The notes under the pieces are model-generated. The model was not told the DNA's origin. It searched no databases and saw nothing but the letters and a program-made list of their open reading frames with translations. DNA of 64,000 nucleotides from Novosphingobium album (ex Liu et al. 2023) (GTDB lineage Bacteria; Pseudomonadota; Alphaproteobacteria; Sphingomonadales; Sphingomonadaceae): the NCBI RefSeq assembly GCF_029076845.1, contig NZ_JARESE010000062.1:186001-250000 (forward strand), read 5' to 3'. Position 1 is the first letter of the stretch. Every line of letters begins with the position of its first letter. The position numbers were made by a program, and so were the translations under genes. Below, one piece after another: positions 28,198 through 38,102 of this stretch.

Positions 28198-29064
28198 CTA
28201 TTTCATCGGGAAACCGACGTGGAAATCGTTGCGCCAGCGGAAGTTGGTATAAGTGATCGAGACGCTGAAATCGTGTGCCGTGACCTGGTGCCACCAGCCG
28301 ATCGGGATGAACAGCGCCTCGCCCGCCTTCAGGTCGAACCGCATGGCGTGCAGGTTGGCCATGCCGGGAAACCGCTTGAGGTCCACATGCTCGATATCGC
28401 GCACCTGGCTGAAGACGTGATGATCGTTATAGAGCCTTGGCCCCTCCTCGGGCGCGACCATCAGCACCCGCTTGCTGCCGGTGATCTGGACCAGCAGGTT
28501 GTTGGTCAGGTCATGGTGCAAGGGCGTGAAGGTGCCGGCCGGGCCGATCCACATCATGCCGTGCGGATGCTCGACATCGCGGGTGAGCAAGTGGTCGATG
28601 AAGCCCAGGTCCGCGTGCAGCGGCTGCAGCGCGGCGATGTTGTTCCGGTTGTTGTAGGCGGTGACATAGGCGTCGTTGTCCACCCCTTTGCCCGTGATCA
28701 GGTCGATGAACTGATCGAACGGCAGGCGGCGGCGGTGCCGCTGCTTGAACCGTTCATAGTTCTCGTTCGCGCCGCGCCCGCCCTGGAATTCGATCTCGGC
28801 GGCGCCGATCCTGGCCTTCAGGTATTCGGGCGTCCACAGGCGCAGCGCCGGCCAGCCGGCCACCTCGCCGCGCAGCAAGGCCGGCCGGTTGACCGCATAG
28901 TGACGGTCAAGGAAATCCTGCGCGGTGATGGTCGGGTAAGCGGGCATGGCACTGGCGCGCGGCGAAAGCGTGCGCAGTTCCGCCAGCGTGCGCAGCAGCC
29001 ATTCGCGCCGGGCGAGCGTGTTGCGAGTGGCGACAGCGTCCATCCCGGGGGTTCCTTCAACCAT
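28198..29064 (-). CDS. Cupin-like (JmjC-type, Cupin_8) protein
   Basis: This 288-residue protein has a double-stranded beta-helix with an Fe-binding His-X-Asp in TPLHHDLTNNLL. A distal His lies in FIPIGWWHQV. An N-terminal segment (ITAQDFLDRHYAVNRPALLRG) is typical of JmjC-like hydroxylases. Such proteins are 2-oxoglutarate/Fe(II) oxygenases acting on proteins or small molecules. No partner gene reveals its substrate. The ATG at 29043 is an alternative start. Confidence 0.8.
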   Translation of the reverse strand: MVEGTPGMDAVATRNTLARREWLLRTLAELRTLSPRASAMPAYPTITAQDFLDRHYAVNRPALLRGEVAGWPALRLWTPEYLKARIGAAEIEFQGGRGANENYERFKQRHRRRLPFDQFIDLITGKGVDNDAYVTAYNNRNNIAALQPLHADLGFIDHLLTRDVEHPHGMMWIGPAGTFTPLHHDLTNNLLVQITGSKRVLMVAPEEGPRLYNDHHVFSQVRDIEHVDLKRFPGMANLHAMRFDLKAGEALFIPIGWWHQVTAHDFSVSITYTNFRWRNDFHVGFPMK

Positions 29065-29323
29065 GGCTATCGGCTTGCCCCCGCCACGCCGCGCGCGTCA
29101 AGGTGGAAGGCCGGGGGCGCGGTCCGCAAATCCTGCGATGGCGTCGTTTCCCATCGGGAGAACGGGACATTCCTCGTCTTGTCGGGAAGGTGGCAGCGCG
29201 TAGCGCTGACGGTCGGGCGTTCCCGCCAGCGGTGACACCCCTCCACCACCGCTGCGCGGCGATCCCCCTCCCATTTGCCAGCCCCCCGCGGCCGGGTTTG
29301 CCAGCGATACCATCGCCTGAATG

Positions 29324-29527
29324 CTAGATGACCGGCCCCTCGCTTGCCGGGGGCGCCGGATCGGACGCCTCGGCCGCCGCGCTGGCCCTGGCTTTCAGGT
29401 CCGCGTCGATCCGGCCGGACGTGGCATCCACTTGCCGGCGCGCCGCCTCGAACCGTTCGTCGAAGCTCTTTTCCCGGTTGCAGGCGGCGAGCAGGCACAA
29501 GGCGGGGATCAGCATCGCGGCGCGCAT
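29324..29527 (-). CDS. Small lipoprotein downstream of tamB
   Basis: This 67-residue protein has a lipoprotein signal (MRAAMLIPALCLLAACNREK), followed by a short charged helix (FDERFEAARRQVDATSGRID). Its ATG overlaps the tamB stop (TGATG), so it is co-translated with TamA and TamB. The function is unknown. It may be a small partner of the translocation module. It is followed by about 260 nt without a clear gene. Confidence 0.7.
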   Translation of the reverse strand: MRAAMLIPALCLLAACNREKSFDERFEAARRQVDATSGRIDADLKARASAAAEASDPAPPASEGPVI

Positions 29528-32500
29528 CAGTAGTTCTTCTTGATCCGCACGTTGACGCTGTTGACGCCCGATCCGCCCGCCTGGCTCAGCACCGAAAGCC
29601 ACTTGGTGATCGCCACTTCAAGCTGCGTGGCGGTGAAACCGCGCGTATCGGTGATAAGCTCCACATAGATGTCGTCAGTGATGTACTGCCCGGCGGCCAG
29701 CGCGGTGCCACGGCCCGCCTGCTCATCCGGGCTGAGGATGCGCAGCCGGTCGATCCCCGTCGCCGAGCGCAACTTGCCGAGCGGGTTGAGCCCGCCCCCG
29801 GTGGCACGCAGCGAATTGAGCGAGGCGGCAAGCTGCACCGCCTGGATCGCCGACAGGTTGGCAATCGAGTTGCCGAACAGAATGCGCGAGAGAATCTCGT
29901 CCTGCGGCAGCCCCGGCACCGAGGAGAAGGTGATCTCGGGATTGGTCGCCCGCCCGCCGACATTGACGTTGACCGTCACGTCCTCGACATCCTCGGTGGC
30001 GACCAGCCGCACGGTCGGGTCGATCGTGGCGCCGCCGGTGAAGCCGATCTGGCCCTCTGTCAGCTCGAACGAGCGGCCCGCGAAGCCCAGCGTGCCCCGG
30101 ACCAGCTCCACCTCACCCGCCAGCACCGGCGCGGTGCTGGTGCCCTTGACGGTGAAGTCCGCGCGCCATTCCGATTCCAGCCCCATGCCCGAGACATACA
30201 GCTTTTCCGGCGCGACCAGCTCGATATCCAGCCGGATCAGCGAGAAGGCGCCGGGCAGCGGCCGGGCCACTTCATCGCCCGTCACGCGTTGCGGGCCGGT
30301 GGCCGGCTTGAAGCGCACGCCGGTCAGTTGCGGCACTTGCGCAGCGCCTTCGCGCACGATCTGGTAGCGCGTTTCGGGCAGGCGCAGCCGGCCGGAAAGC
30401 AGCGCGGTCTCGCCAACGCGCTTGGTCAGGCGCAACTGGCCGGTGGCGCTGGCCGAAAGCGCCTCGCCCCGCGCCAGCCGCGCCTTTTCGAGCGTGACGG
30501 CAACGTCCATCGGATAGCCCGCTTCGGCGGCAAGGCTGACCGAACCGCTGGCCGTAATGGTGCCGCTGCCCGCATTGGCGGTCAGCCGTTCCAGTTCCAG
30601 CCGGTTGCCGTCGAACCGGCCGGACACGTCCATGGCGGTCAGCTTCGTGCCGTATGTCAGGTTCTCGTAAGTCATGCCCTTGCCGCGCACGACGCCGGCA
30701 AGGCACGGATCGGCCACCCGGCACGAGAAATCGGCGGCCAGGCCCACCGGCCCGCCCAGCCGCTGGTCGGGCTGGCCGGCGAAGGAGAACAGCGTATCGG
30801 CCGGGCCGTTATAGCGGATGCCGCCGCCCAGCGGCGCGCTCATCAGCCGTTCTCTCCACGGCCCCGATCCCGGCGGCAAGGGCCGCAGCGAAGCGACCAG
30901 CCGGCCGATCACGGTGCCGCGCCGGCGGATCACCGCGCGCGCCTCGCCACCATCGGGCAGCAGCTTGCCGACGAAATTGACGTCGACCGGCTGGCTCACC
31001 AGCGTCGCGGTGGTGCGCGTGAAGTTGCCCAGGTGCAGCCGGGCATCGGCGCGCGGGAAGGCCGCGGCATCGGCCTGCTCGAAATCGAGGCTGCCGCTGG
31101 CGCTGCCGCCCAGGCCCAGCCCCGGCATGAAGGCATTGACCAGCGCCATGTCGACGTTTTCCAGCCGGCTCTGCAGCTTCATCCCCGCGCCAAAGCGCCC
31201 CGCCAGCCGGACGTTGCCGCCACCGAACGTGATCGAGGTGGGCAGCAGCTCGTAAGTCCCGTCCTTCGGCACGATCCGCGCCGGGCTCAAGGTCTTCACG
31301 TCGAGCCCGCGCACCCGCCCGGCCAGCGCCACGCGCCAGAGCTGCGGCTGGAGATCGGCATTGAGGCTCATGCGGAACGGCACGCCGCTGGACCCTTCGA
31401 TCAGGCCCTTGGCGTGGCCCCGGCCATTGCGGTAATCGATCAGCACGCGCGCGGCCGCGATATCGAAGCTGCCGTAATGGCTGCCGGCCAGCTGCGCGTC
31501 GGCGATCACCAGCGGCTGGTCATAGAGCACCGCGCGCCCGTCTATGATGGCCGAGCCGATCGTCAGGTTGGCCGGCCCGGCAAACGCGGTGCCGCGCGCG
31601 CGGATATTGAAATCGGCCGTCTGGTAGCGTCCTTCGGCGCCGAGCCGCACCAGCCCGCCCATGCCGTTGCCATTGGCGGTCAGCTCACCCGTGAACGGCC
31701 CGGCGGCGGTCTGGGTGAGATGGCCGGCGAAATCGACGCCCGACAGGTTCCCGCTGTTGATCTGCAGCGAAAGCGCCTTGCCCATGCCCAGCGTGACATC
31801 GGCCTTGAGCGGGCCGTAATCGGTGTCGCCGGTCAGATCGAGGCGATAGCCGCCGCGCACGCCGTCGATCCGCGCGTCGAGATTGGCCAGGCCGATGCCC
31901 AGATCGGGCCGCTCGGCGGTGACATGCGCGTTGGGGTCGGCGATCGTGCCGGCCACGCGCACGCCGATCCGGCCATAGCGCCGCGAAGTGCCGTCGGCGG
32001 CCAGCGTGATCCGTCCGTCGGGCGCATAGCTGCCCTGCCCGCCCAGGATGCGCAGATCGGGCGCTTCCAGCCGCAGCGCGGAAAACCGCACCATCCCGTC
32101 CGAGCCATAGCGCACGCGCGAGGAAGCGGCGAAATTGCCGCCCAGATAAGTCCGCAGGCTTTCGTTGATCAGCCGGGTCGACCGCGCCTTGACCGTGCCT
32201 TCCAGCGCGAAGCCACGGGCCTCGCTCTTCAGGTCGACATCGGTTTCGATATTGAGGATGCCGACGCTTTCCAGCCGGTAAGCGTCGATCCGCCCGTTGA
32301 TCGCGCCGGTGTAGAGCCCCTTGCTCATGTCGGCCAGGAGGATGACCCTGGCATCGATGCGATCCGACCGGATGCGCATGTTGTCGGAAAGCACGCGCGG
32401 CCCGTCGATCGCCAGATCGCCGTCGAGCCGGACATTGGCCAGCGCGCCGCCCGCCACCGTGTCGAGCCCGGTGATGCGCGCCGCCCGCGCCGTCACCGGG

Positions 32501-33783
32501 ATCATGATCTTGTCGGCATCGACGCGCGCCGCGCCGGTCGCGGAAAATTGCTCCAGCCCCATGTCGTTCATCACGATGCGGTTGGCGTTGATCGCGTAGC
32601 GCACCCGGGGCGTGACGAAGGCGCCATCCAGCGTCAGCAGCGCGCGCAGCCCGGCGCCGCTGAGGTTCTCGGCCAGCGCCGAAGGCTTGAGCAGGACGAA
32701 GGCAAGCTTCAGGTCCGCGAAGCTGTTGTCCGACAGATCGACCACGCCCTGCGGCGTAAGCGTGAAGGCATCGCTGGCCACCTGGCCCGAAAGCGTCGCG
32801 CGGCGATCGGCCAGCGCGGCCGTGAGATCGAGCTGCGTGACCGGGCCCAGCAGGCTGGCGGTCGGCCCGGTAAACAGGCGCGCGATCCGGGTCGGGCCCT
32901 TGATGGCGAACGTGCCGTCGCGCGCGCTCAGCGCCAGCCGGGCGAACTCGCCGCCGCCCAGATCGGCGGCCAGCTGGCCGTTCCACGCCGCCCAGTCGCC
33001 CTTGCCGCTGACTTTCATCGCCAGCGGCTGGTCCAGGCCGGCCAGCGCGGCGATCAGCCCGCCACGCGGCGCGTTGAGATCAAGGTCGATATCCAGCCGG
33101 TTCCGGTCCGGCACCGCATCCAGCTTCACCCGGAAGCGATCGCCGCCGGCCAGTCCCCGCGCCGCGATCGCGCCGCCGCTCGCCTCGATCTGGGCGCGGC
33201 CATCGGCGATATGCGCCTTGCCGTCGATCGTGGCAATGCGCCGCTCGCCCGAAACCGGCGGCTCGGCGATGAAGCGCGTCACTTTCAGGCGGCCGATGTC
33301 GATATCGAGATCGGGCAGCAGCGGCGCGTCGCTCGGCGGCGTCGGGCGGAATTGCGGCACGCGCCGCAGGATCATGCGCCCGGCCGTGGCCGAACGCACA
33401 TCGACGTGGTTCGACAGGTAGGCGAAGGGGCGCCAATCGACATGGACCTCGGGCGCGAACAGGAATTCGCCCCTGGGATCGCGGATCGACAGGTCATGCA
33501 GCGTCATCGCGCCATAGAGCGAGCCTTCGATCCGCCCGACGCCAATCTTCATCCCGTTCTCGAATTCGAGCGCGGCGATCTGGTCGGCCACGAAGCGGTG
33601 CCCCGGCCCGGTGTCGATGCCGAAGATCACCGCGATCACCAGCGCCACCAGCCCCAGCACGATCGCCACCGCGGTCTTGGCCAGCCGCACGCCCCAGCCG
33701 CCGCGGCGCGCCGGCGCTTCGCCCTCCGCCTCCGGCACGGCCGGCGTTTCGGGCGCCATCGCCTCAGGTTCGTCCCCGGCCAT
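29527..33783 (-). CDS. tamB: TamB translocation and assembly module subunit
   Basis: This 1418-residue protein has one N-terminal membrane span (TAVAIVLGLVALVIAVIFGID), then a very long repetitive beta-helical region. It ends with the TamB C-terminal domain (VPGLPQDEILSRILFGNSIA, ending VNVRIKKNY). TamB spans the periplasm and works with TamA in outer-membrane protein insertion and lipid transport. It overlaps tamA by one base (TGATG), and a small lipoprotein gene follows in the same way. Confidence 0.95.
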   Translation of the reverse strand: MAGDEPEAMAPETPAVPEAEGEAPARRGGWGVRLAKTAVAIVLGLVALVIAVIFGIDTGPGHRFVADQIAALEFENGMKIGVGRIEGSLYGAMTLHDLSIRDPRGEFLFAPEVHVDWRPFAYLSNHVDVRSATAGRMILRRVPQFRPTPPSDAPLLPDLDIDIGRLKVTRFIAEPPVSGERRIATIDGKAHIADGRAQIEASGGAIAARGLAGGDRFRVKLDAVPDRNRLDIDLDLNAPRGGLIAALAGLDQPLAMKVSGKGDWAAWNGQLAADLGGGEFARLALSARDGTFAIKGPTRIARLFTGPTASLLGPVTQLDLTAALADRRATLSGQVASDAFTLTPQGVVDLSDNSFADLKLAFVLLKPSALAENLSGAGLRALLTLDGAFVTPRVRYAINANRIVMNDMGLEQFSATGAARVDADKIMIPVTARAARITGLDTVAGGALANVRLDGDLAIDGPRVLSDNMRIRSDRIDARVILLADMSKGLYTGAINGRIDAYRLESVGILNIETDVDLKSEARGFALEGTVKARSTRLINESLRTYLGGNFAASSRVRYGSDGMVRFSALRLEAPDLRILGGQGSYAPDGRITLAADGTSRRYGRIGVRVAGTIADPNAHVTAERPDLGIGLANLDARIDGVRGGYRLDLTGDTDYGPLKADVTLGMGKALSLQINSGNLSGVDFAGHLTQTAAGPFTGELTANGNGMGGLVRLGAEGRYQTADFNIRARGTAFAGPANLTIGSAIIDGRAVLYDQPLVIADAQLAGSHYGSFDIAAARVLIDYRNGRGHAKGLIEGSSGVPFRMSLNADLQPQLWRVALAGRVRGLDVKTLSPARIVPKDGTYELLPTSITFGGGNVRLAGRFGAGMKLQSRLENVDMALVNAFMPGLGLGGSASGSLDFEQADAAAFPRADARLHLGNFTRTTATLVSQPVDVNFVGKLLPDGGEARAVIRRRGTVIGRLVASLRPLPPGSGPWRERLMSAPLGGGIRYNGPADTLFSFAGQPDQRLGGPVGLAADFSCRVADPCLAGVVRGKGMTYENLTYGTKLTAMDVSGRFDGNRLELERLTANAGSGTITASGSVSLAAEAGYPMDVAVTLEKARLARGEALSASATGQLRLTKRVGETALLSGRLRLPETRYQIVREGAAQVPQLTGVRFKPATGPQRVTGDEVARPLPGAFSLIRLDIELVAPEKLYVSGMGLESEWRADFTVKGTSTAPVLAGEVELVRGTLGFAGRSFELTEGQIGFTGGATIDPTVRLVATEDVEDVTVNVNVGGRATNPEITFSSVPGLPQDEILSRILFGNSIANLSAIQAVQLAASLNSLRATGGGLNPLGKLRSATGIDRLRILSPDEQAGRGTALAAGQYITDDIYVELITDTRGFTATQLEVAITKWLSVLSQAGGSGVNSVNVRIKKNY

Positions 33784-36050
33784 CAGAACGCCTGCCCGAT
33801 CGAGACGTAGAGATTGAACCGCGCCTCGCCCGGCCGCCGGTCGATCGGCGTCGCCACATCGACGCGCAGCGGGCCGAAATTGGTGTAGAAGCGCCCGCCG
33901 ATGCCCACGCCGTAACGCAGATCGGTGAAGCGCGGCATCGTCGCGGCATAGGACTGGCCGGCATCGACGAAGCCGACCACGCCGAAATTGCCGAAGCGAT
34001 AACGCACTTCGGCCGCCGCCTCGTTCAGGCTGCGCCCGCCGATCGGATCGCCGTTGGGATCGAGCGGCCCCAGCTTCTGATAGCCGAAGCCGCGCACCGA
34101 ACCGCCGCCGCCCGAATAGAACCGCCGCGAAGGCGCGATATCGAACCGGCTCGCGCCCTGGATCGTGCCGAAGCGCACGCGGCCGGCCAGCACCAGGCTA
34201 TCGCCCACCGGATAATAGCCCGAGGCATCGATCCGCGCGCGGACATAAGGATTGAACCCGTCGCCCAGCGATCCTTCGGGCTCGACCAGCGCGGTCAGGC
34301 GGAAGCCGCGGGTGGGATCGAGCAGATCGTCGGTCCGGTCATAGCCGAGCTGGCCGGTCAGCCCGCCGATGTAGAACGTGCGGCGGTTGCGCGCGGCGCG
34401 GGTGAAGTCATAGTCCTTCTCCGCCGTGCCCAGCAGTTGCACGCCATAGGCATAAGTCCACCGCTTCTGCCAGATCGGCGTCGAATCGCGGCTGATCCGC
34501 GCGGCAAGGCGCCCGGTATAGGCGCTGTAGGCATCGTAATTGCTGTGCAGCGCCTCGGCCACCACCTCGAACGTGCGATCGCGCCGGCCCGCGTTGGATC
34601 GGCGGAACGTCACGCCCGCGCCCTGTTCCTGCGTGCCCGCGATGCCGTGGGCGATCAGCGCGCCTTCGGGCGGGAACATGTTGCGGTGCGTCCAGGTGCC
34701 TTCCAGCGTGAAGCCCTGCCCGGCGGCATAGCCGGCGCTGCCCGCGATGGTGCGCGGCGGCCCGGCGTTCTGGTTGACGTGGACCGTGACGTATTCGGTC
34801 CCGTCGCCCGCCGGCTGACCCGTGCGCCGGGGCTCGACCGAGATCGTCGAGAACAGCCCGGTGGCGACCAGCGCCTTGCGCAGATCGTCGATCTCGCGGC
34901 TGTCGTAAAGCTCGCCGCGATCGAAGCGCGCCAGCACGGCGACGTGCCGGGCATCGAAGGCCAGATTGCCCTCGGTCTCGAAACCGCCGTAGCGCGCCTT
35001 GGGCCCGACCGTGACCGGCAGGGTATAGACGCCGCCGCCGGTATCGCGATCGAGCAGGATGTCCCGCTGGCCCACTTCGGCGAAAGGATAGCCGTTTTGC
35101 GGCAGCGCCAGCGCCACTTGCGCCTCTGCCCCCTGGATGCGCGGGGCGACGATCGGCTCCCCCACCTTGAGCGCCAGATTGTCGGCGATCAGCCCCGGCG
35201 GGTCGGTCGGGTCGGCCTGGACGACGATACCGGCCAGCGCATAGCGCTTGCCCGGCGTGACGGCGATCACCGCGGTAAGCGGCGGGCCATCGGCCACGGC
35301 GGAACGGTCGATCCGCGCGCGCACCACCGGATCGAACCAGCCTTCGGACGCCAGGACATTGCGCACCAGTTCGCTGTCCTCGTTCAGTCGCGCCGAGACC
35401 ATCGCCACGTTCGCCGCCTTGCCGTCGCCCGATTTCAGCGCGGAAAGGCTGTTGAACTGGCTCTTGAGGCCGGCATCGGTCTCCTTGTCGGCCAGATCGA
35501 GGCCGTCGATCTGCGTGCGATAGGCGACTTCGGCGTCTTTCTGCTCGTCCGACGCATCTTCGGCGAACTGGACCGGGGCGACTTCGAACTGGTCGATCGA
35601 CGGCAGCGGCGCGGTCAATTCCGCATCGCGCACGGGCGCGTCGCCCACTTCCTCGGTGGCATCGCCATCGGCCAGCGCGGGATCGCCGAGCGGGGCGGCC
35701 TGCCCCTCGGTCGGCGCGACTCCGGCCTGATCGGCGGCAAGGCGCCGTTCGAAATCGGTGATCGATTCGAGCGGGCGATCCAGTTCCGCATCATCATTCG
35801 CATCGAGCGGGGGAATTGCCGCGTTGAACTCGCTGTCGGGAATGACGGGGTCCACCGCCGGCAGATTCGCGCCCGGCGGCAAGGGCGGGACCGGCAGCGT
35901 GCCCGCCTCCAGCGCATCGGGATCGGCTGGCGGGGAACCGGGGGCCTCCTGCGCGCGCGACTGCACGGCACAGAGCGCCAGCGAAAGGAATCCTGCCCCG
36001 ATCACGCCGCGCATGGAACCATGCCGGCGCTTGACCTTTGACTTGGGCAT
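33783..36050 (-). CDS. tamA: TamA, BamA-family outer-membrane translocase
   Basis: This 755-residue protein has a signal peptide (SLALCAVQSRAQ). An acidic, Pro-rich N-terminal extension of about 150 residues follows, longer than in enterobacterial TamA. Then come POTRA domains and a 16-strand barrel. Barrel hallmarks are the RRFYSGGGGSVRGFGYQ loop and the ending RFNLYVSIGQAF. It overlaps tamB by one base. The gene pair is the usual TAM operon. Confidence 0.95.
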   Translation of the reverse strand: MPKSKVKRRHGSMRGVIGAGFLSLALCAVQSRAQEAPGSPPADPDALEAGTLPVPPLPPGANLPAVDPVIPDSEFNAAIPPLDANDDAELDRPLESITDFERRLAADQAGVAPTEGQAAPLGDPALADGDATEEVGDAPVRDAELTAPLPSIDQFEVAPVQFAEDASDEQKDAEVAYRTQIDGLDLADKETDAGLKSQFNSLSALKSGDGKAANVAMVSARLNEDSELVRNVLASEGWFDPVVRARIDRSAVADGPPLTAVIAVTPGKRYALAGIVVQADPTDPPGLIADNLALKVGEPIVAPRIQGAEAQVALALPQNGYPFAEVGQRDILLDRDTGGGVYTLPVTVGPKARYGGFETEGNLAFDARHVAVLARFDRGELYDSREIDDLRKALVATGLFSTISVEPRRTGQPAGDGTEYVTVHVNQNAGPPRTIAGSAGYAAGQGFTLEGTWTHRNMFPPEGALIAHGIAGTQEQGAGVTFRRSNAGRRDRTFEVVAEALHSNYDAYSAYTGRLAARISRDSTPIWQKRWTYAYGVQLLGTAEKDYDFTRAARNRRTFYIGGLTGQLGYDRTDDLLDPTRGFRLTALVEPEGSLGDGFNPYVRARIDASGYYPVGDSLVLAGRVRFGTIQGASRFDIAPSRRFYSGGGGSVRGFGYQKLGPLDPNGDPIGGRSLNEAAAEVRYRFGNFGVVGFVDAGQSYAATMPRFTDLRYGVGIGGRFYTNFGPLRVDVATPIDRRPGEARFNLYVSIGQAF

Positions 36051-36091
36051 AAGCTTCTGAATATGCCATCCCCTGGAGGCCCGAACCGTCC

Positions 36092-37231
36092 GTGCCCATC
36101 AAATCCGACAATCTCGAATCCGACAATCGCGCATCGGGCCGGATGGTTCCAGCATCGATGGGCAGCGACCCCTTGAGCGACGCCGTACCTTTGCCGAGCA
36201 AAACGCCGGGCGCAACCGCCAATTCACCATGGGCCATGTCCAAACAGGCTTGGTTCCAGGTACTTAAGCGGCTCTGGGTGATGACCGGGTTTCATGAACT
36301 GGGGCTGCTGGCGGCCGGCGTCGCCTTCTTCACCTTCCTGGCGCTGACCCCGCTGATCGCCGCGACGGTGATGACTTATGGCCTGGTCGGCGATCCCGCT
36401 GCCGTGCAGCGCCAGATGCGCGCCATCGTCAAGGTCGTACCCGCCGACGCCGCGCGCCTGATCGAGCAGCAGCTGCTCCAGATCGTCAGCACCAGCACGG
36501 GCGTGACCGGCGTGGCGCTGGTGATCGCGCTGTTCTTCGCGGTCTATGGCGGGATGCGCGCGGCGAGCGGCATGATCAGCGCGCTCAACATCATCAACGA
36601 GGAACACGAATCGCGCGGCACGGTGACGCTCACCCTGCGCGCCGCCGGGCTGACGCTGGCGGCGATCCTGATCGCGCTGACCGGCGTGCTGAGCGGCGGC
36701 GTGTTCGCCTGGCTGCAGATACAGGCGGGCTATTACCTGGGAGATTCGACCGCGCTGCTGTTCAAGCTGCTCACCTGGACGGTGGCGATCCTGCTGGGCA
36801 GCGCCGGCTTCGCCCTCATCATGCGCTATGGGCCCGACCGGCGGCCGGCGAAGTGGCGCTGGCTGACGCCGGGCGCGCTGCTGGCGACCGTGCTGTGGAT
36901 CGTGGTCTCGTTCGGCTTCTCGCTCTATGTCGCCTATATCACCGATTACAACGCGACGTACGGTTCGCTCTCGGCGATCGTCGTGTTCCTGATGTGGCTT
37001 TACCTGTCGGCCTATGCCGCCTTGCTGGGCGCGCTGCTCAATGCCGAGATTGAGCGGCAGACGATCCGCGACACCACCGTCGGCCCAGACCGGCCGCCGG
37101 GCGAGCGCGGCGCCTATCTCGCCGACCTGGTCGACGATGCCGTGCCGACGCTGGCCTCGCTGGAAAAGCGCCGCCGCCGCCACGCCGAACGCGCGCGGCG
37201 CAAGGCGGGCATGGCGAACGACGCGGGCTGA
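36092..37231 (+). CDS. YihY/BrkB-family membrane protein
   Basis: The protein is up to 379 residues with about six membrane spans. It contains GLLAAGVAFFTFLALTPLIA, FAVYGGMRAASGMISALN and FGFSLYVAYITDYNATYGSL, all family signatures. The C-terminus is basic (EKRRRRHAERARRKAG). Its function is poorly defined. The GTG start at 36092 has GGAGG upstream, but ATG codons at 36143 and 36236 are alternatives. It is divergent from tamA with 41 nt between. AATCCGACAATC occurs twice at 36102-36128. Confidence 0.85.
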   Translation: MPIKSDNLESDNRASGRMVPASMGSDPLSDAVPLPSKTPGATANSPWAMSKQAWFQVLKRLWVMTGFHELGLLAAGVAFFTFLALTPLIAATVMTYGLVGDPAAVQRQMRAIVKVVPADAARLIEQQLLQIVSTSTGVTGVALVIALFFAVYGGMRAASGMISALNIINEEHESRGTVTLTLRAAGLTLAAILIALTGVLSGGVFAWLQIQAGYYLGDSTALLFKLLTWTVAILLGSAGFALIMRYGPDRRPAKWRWLTPGALLATVLWIVVSFGFSLYVAYITDYNATYGSLSAIVVFLMWLYLSAYAALLGALLNAEIERQTIRDTTVGPDRPPGERGAYLADLVDDAVPTLASLEKRRRRHAERARRKAGMANDAG

Positions 37232-37240
37232 GAGTGATTT

Positions 37241-37290
37241 GCGAAATGCGCGGAAAGGCGCATTTCGGGGCGACACCGTGAGGCGCATTC
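37241..37290. repeat. REP-like intergenic palindrome, copy 2
   Basis: The 9-bp stem GAAATGCGC/GCGCATTTC lies at 37243-37251 and 37258-37266, followed by CCGTGAGGCGCATT. This matches the copy at 26514. It lies between the convergent YihY gene and the glycerate kinase-like gene, touching the latter's end. Confidence 0.75.
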
Positions 37291-38102
37291 TAAAACGACG
37301 GCCGCCGCTGCCGGTCCAGCCGGACAAGCAAGTCGGCGCGGCCGGGCATCTCGGCCAGGATGTGCCGCGTGATCCGTTCGTAGTGCTGGATGAACCGGGC
37401 GACCGCCGCGGCGTCCATCAGCCCCGGCGCATCCGGGCCGGCACGCGCGGCAAGATCACGCTCCTGTTCCAGACGCCAGTCGTGCACCACCGCGAAGTCC
37501 GGCGCGGCAAGCAGCACCAGCCGGTCGATCCGGGCGAAGAGCGCCTGGTATTCGCCGGCCAGCGCCGTGTTGGCATAGGCTCGCCAGATCCCGTCCGGGT
37601 CTTCGCCGGCTTCCAGCGCGTTGACCGGCACCGCCAGCGCTTCGACAGGCTGCGGGCGTGCGCCGACGCACCAGCCTTCGAGGATCAGCACCTGGCACCG
37701 CGCCGGCGCGAGCGGCCATTGCGCGCGCGGCAGGCGATCGTCGCTGGCCTTGTCGAACCGGGGCAGCGCGGCGGGCTCACCCCGCTCCAGCGCGGCGATC
37801 GTGGCAAGGCCCAGCGCGACGTCATGCGTTCCGGGCACCCCGCGCGTCGCCAGCAGCGGATGGACCGCGCGCGCCAACCCCTGCCGCTCCGCCCGCGTGC
37901 GATAGAGATCGTCGATCGACAGCGTGGCGACGGCGCGGCCCGCCGCTTGCAAGCCCGCTTCCAGCGCGCGCGCCAGCGTGGACTTGCCGCTGCCCTGCGC
38001 GCCGCAGATGCCGATCACCAGCGGACGGCGCACGATCGCGCCCAGGCCCTGATCGACCAGCGCCGCCAGCGCCTTGACCAGCGCGGCATCGGGGCCGCTC
38101 AC
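37290..38102 (-). CDS. D-glycerate 3-kinase-like P-loop kinase
   Basis: This 270-residue protein has a Walker A motif (GICGAQGSGKSTLA) and segments TLSIDDLYRT, HPLLATRGVPGTHD, LPRFDKASDDR and VLILEGWCVGA. These match plant-type D-glycerate 3-kinase and related uridine-kinase-fold enzymes, which form 3-phosphoglycerate. The GTG start at 38102 overlaps the MEKHLA gene's stop by four bases (GTGA), so the two are coupled. Confidence 0.87.
   Translation of the reverse strand: MSGPDAALVKALAALVDQGLGAIVRRPLVIGICGAQGSGKSTLARALEAGLQAAGRAVATLSIDDLYRTRAERQGLARAVHPLLATRGVPGTHDVALGLATIAALERGEPAALPRFDKASDDRLPRAQWPLAPARCQVLILEGWCVGARPQPVEALAVPVNALEAGEDPDGIWRAYANTALAGEYQALFARIDRLVLLAAPDFAVVHDWRLEQERDLAARAGPDAPGLMDAAAVARFIQHYERITRHILAEMPGRADLLVRLDRQRRPSF

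Noticed and set aside
29065..29323. Possible gene or repeat element in the 259-nt gap upstream of the cupin-like gene
   Set aside because: Short open frames here have no coding character. A stretch with CCCCTCCACCACC and CCCCCTCCC resembles dispersed alphaproteobacterial repeats, but no second copy was found in the window.
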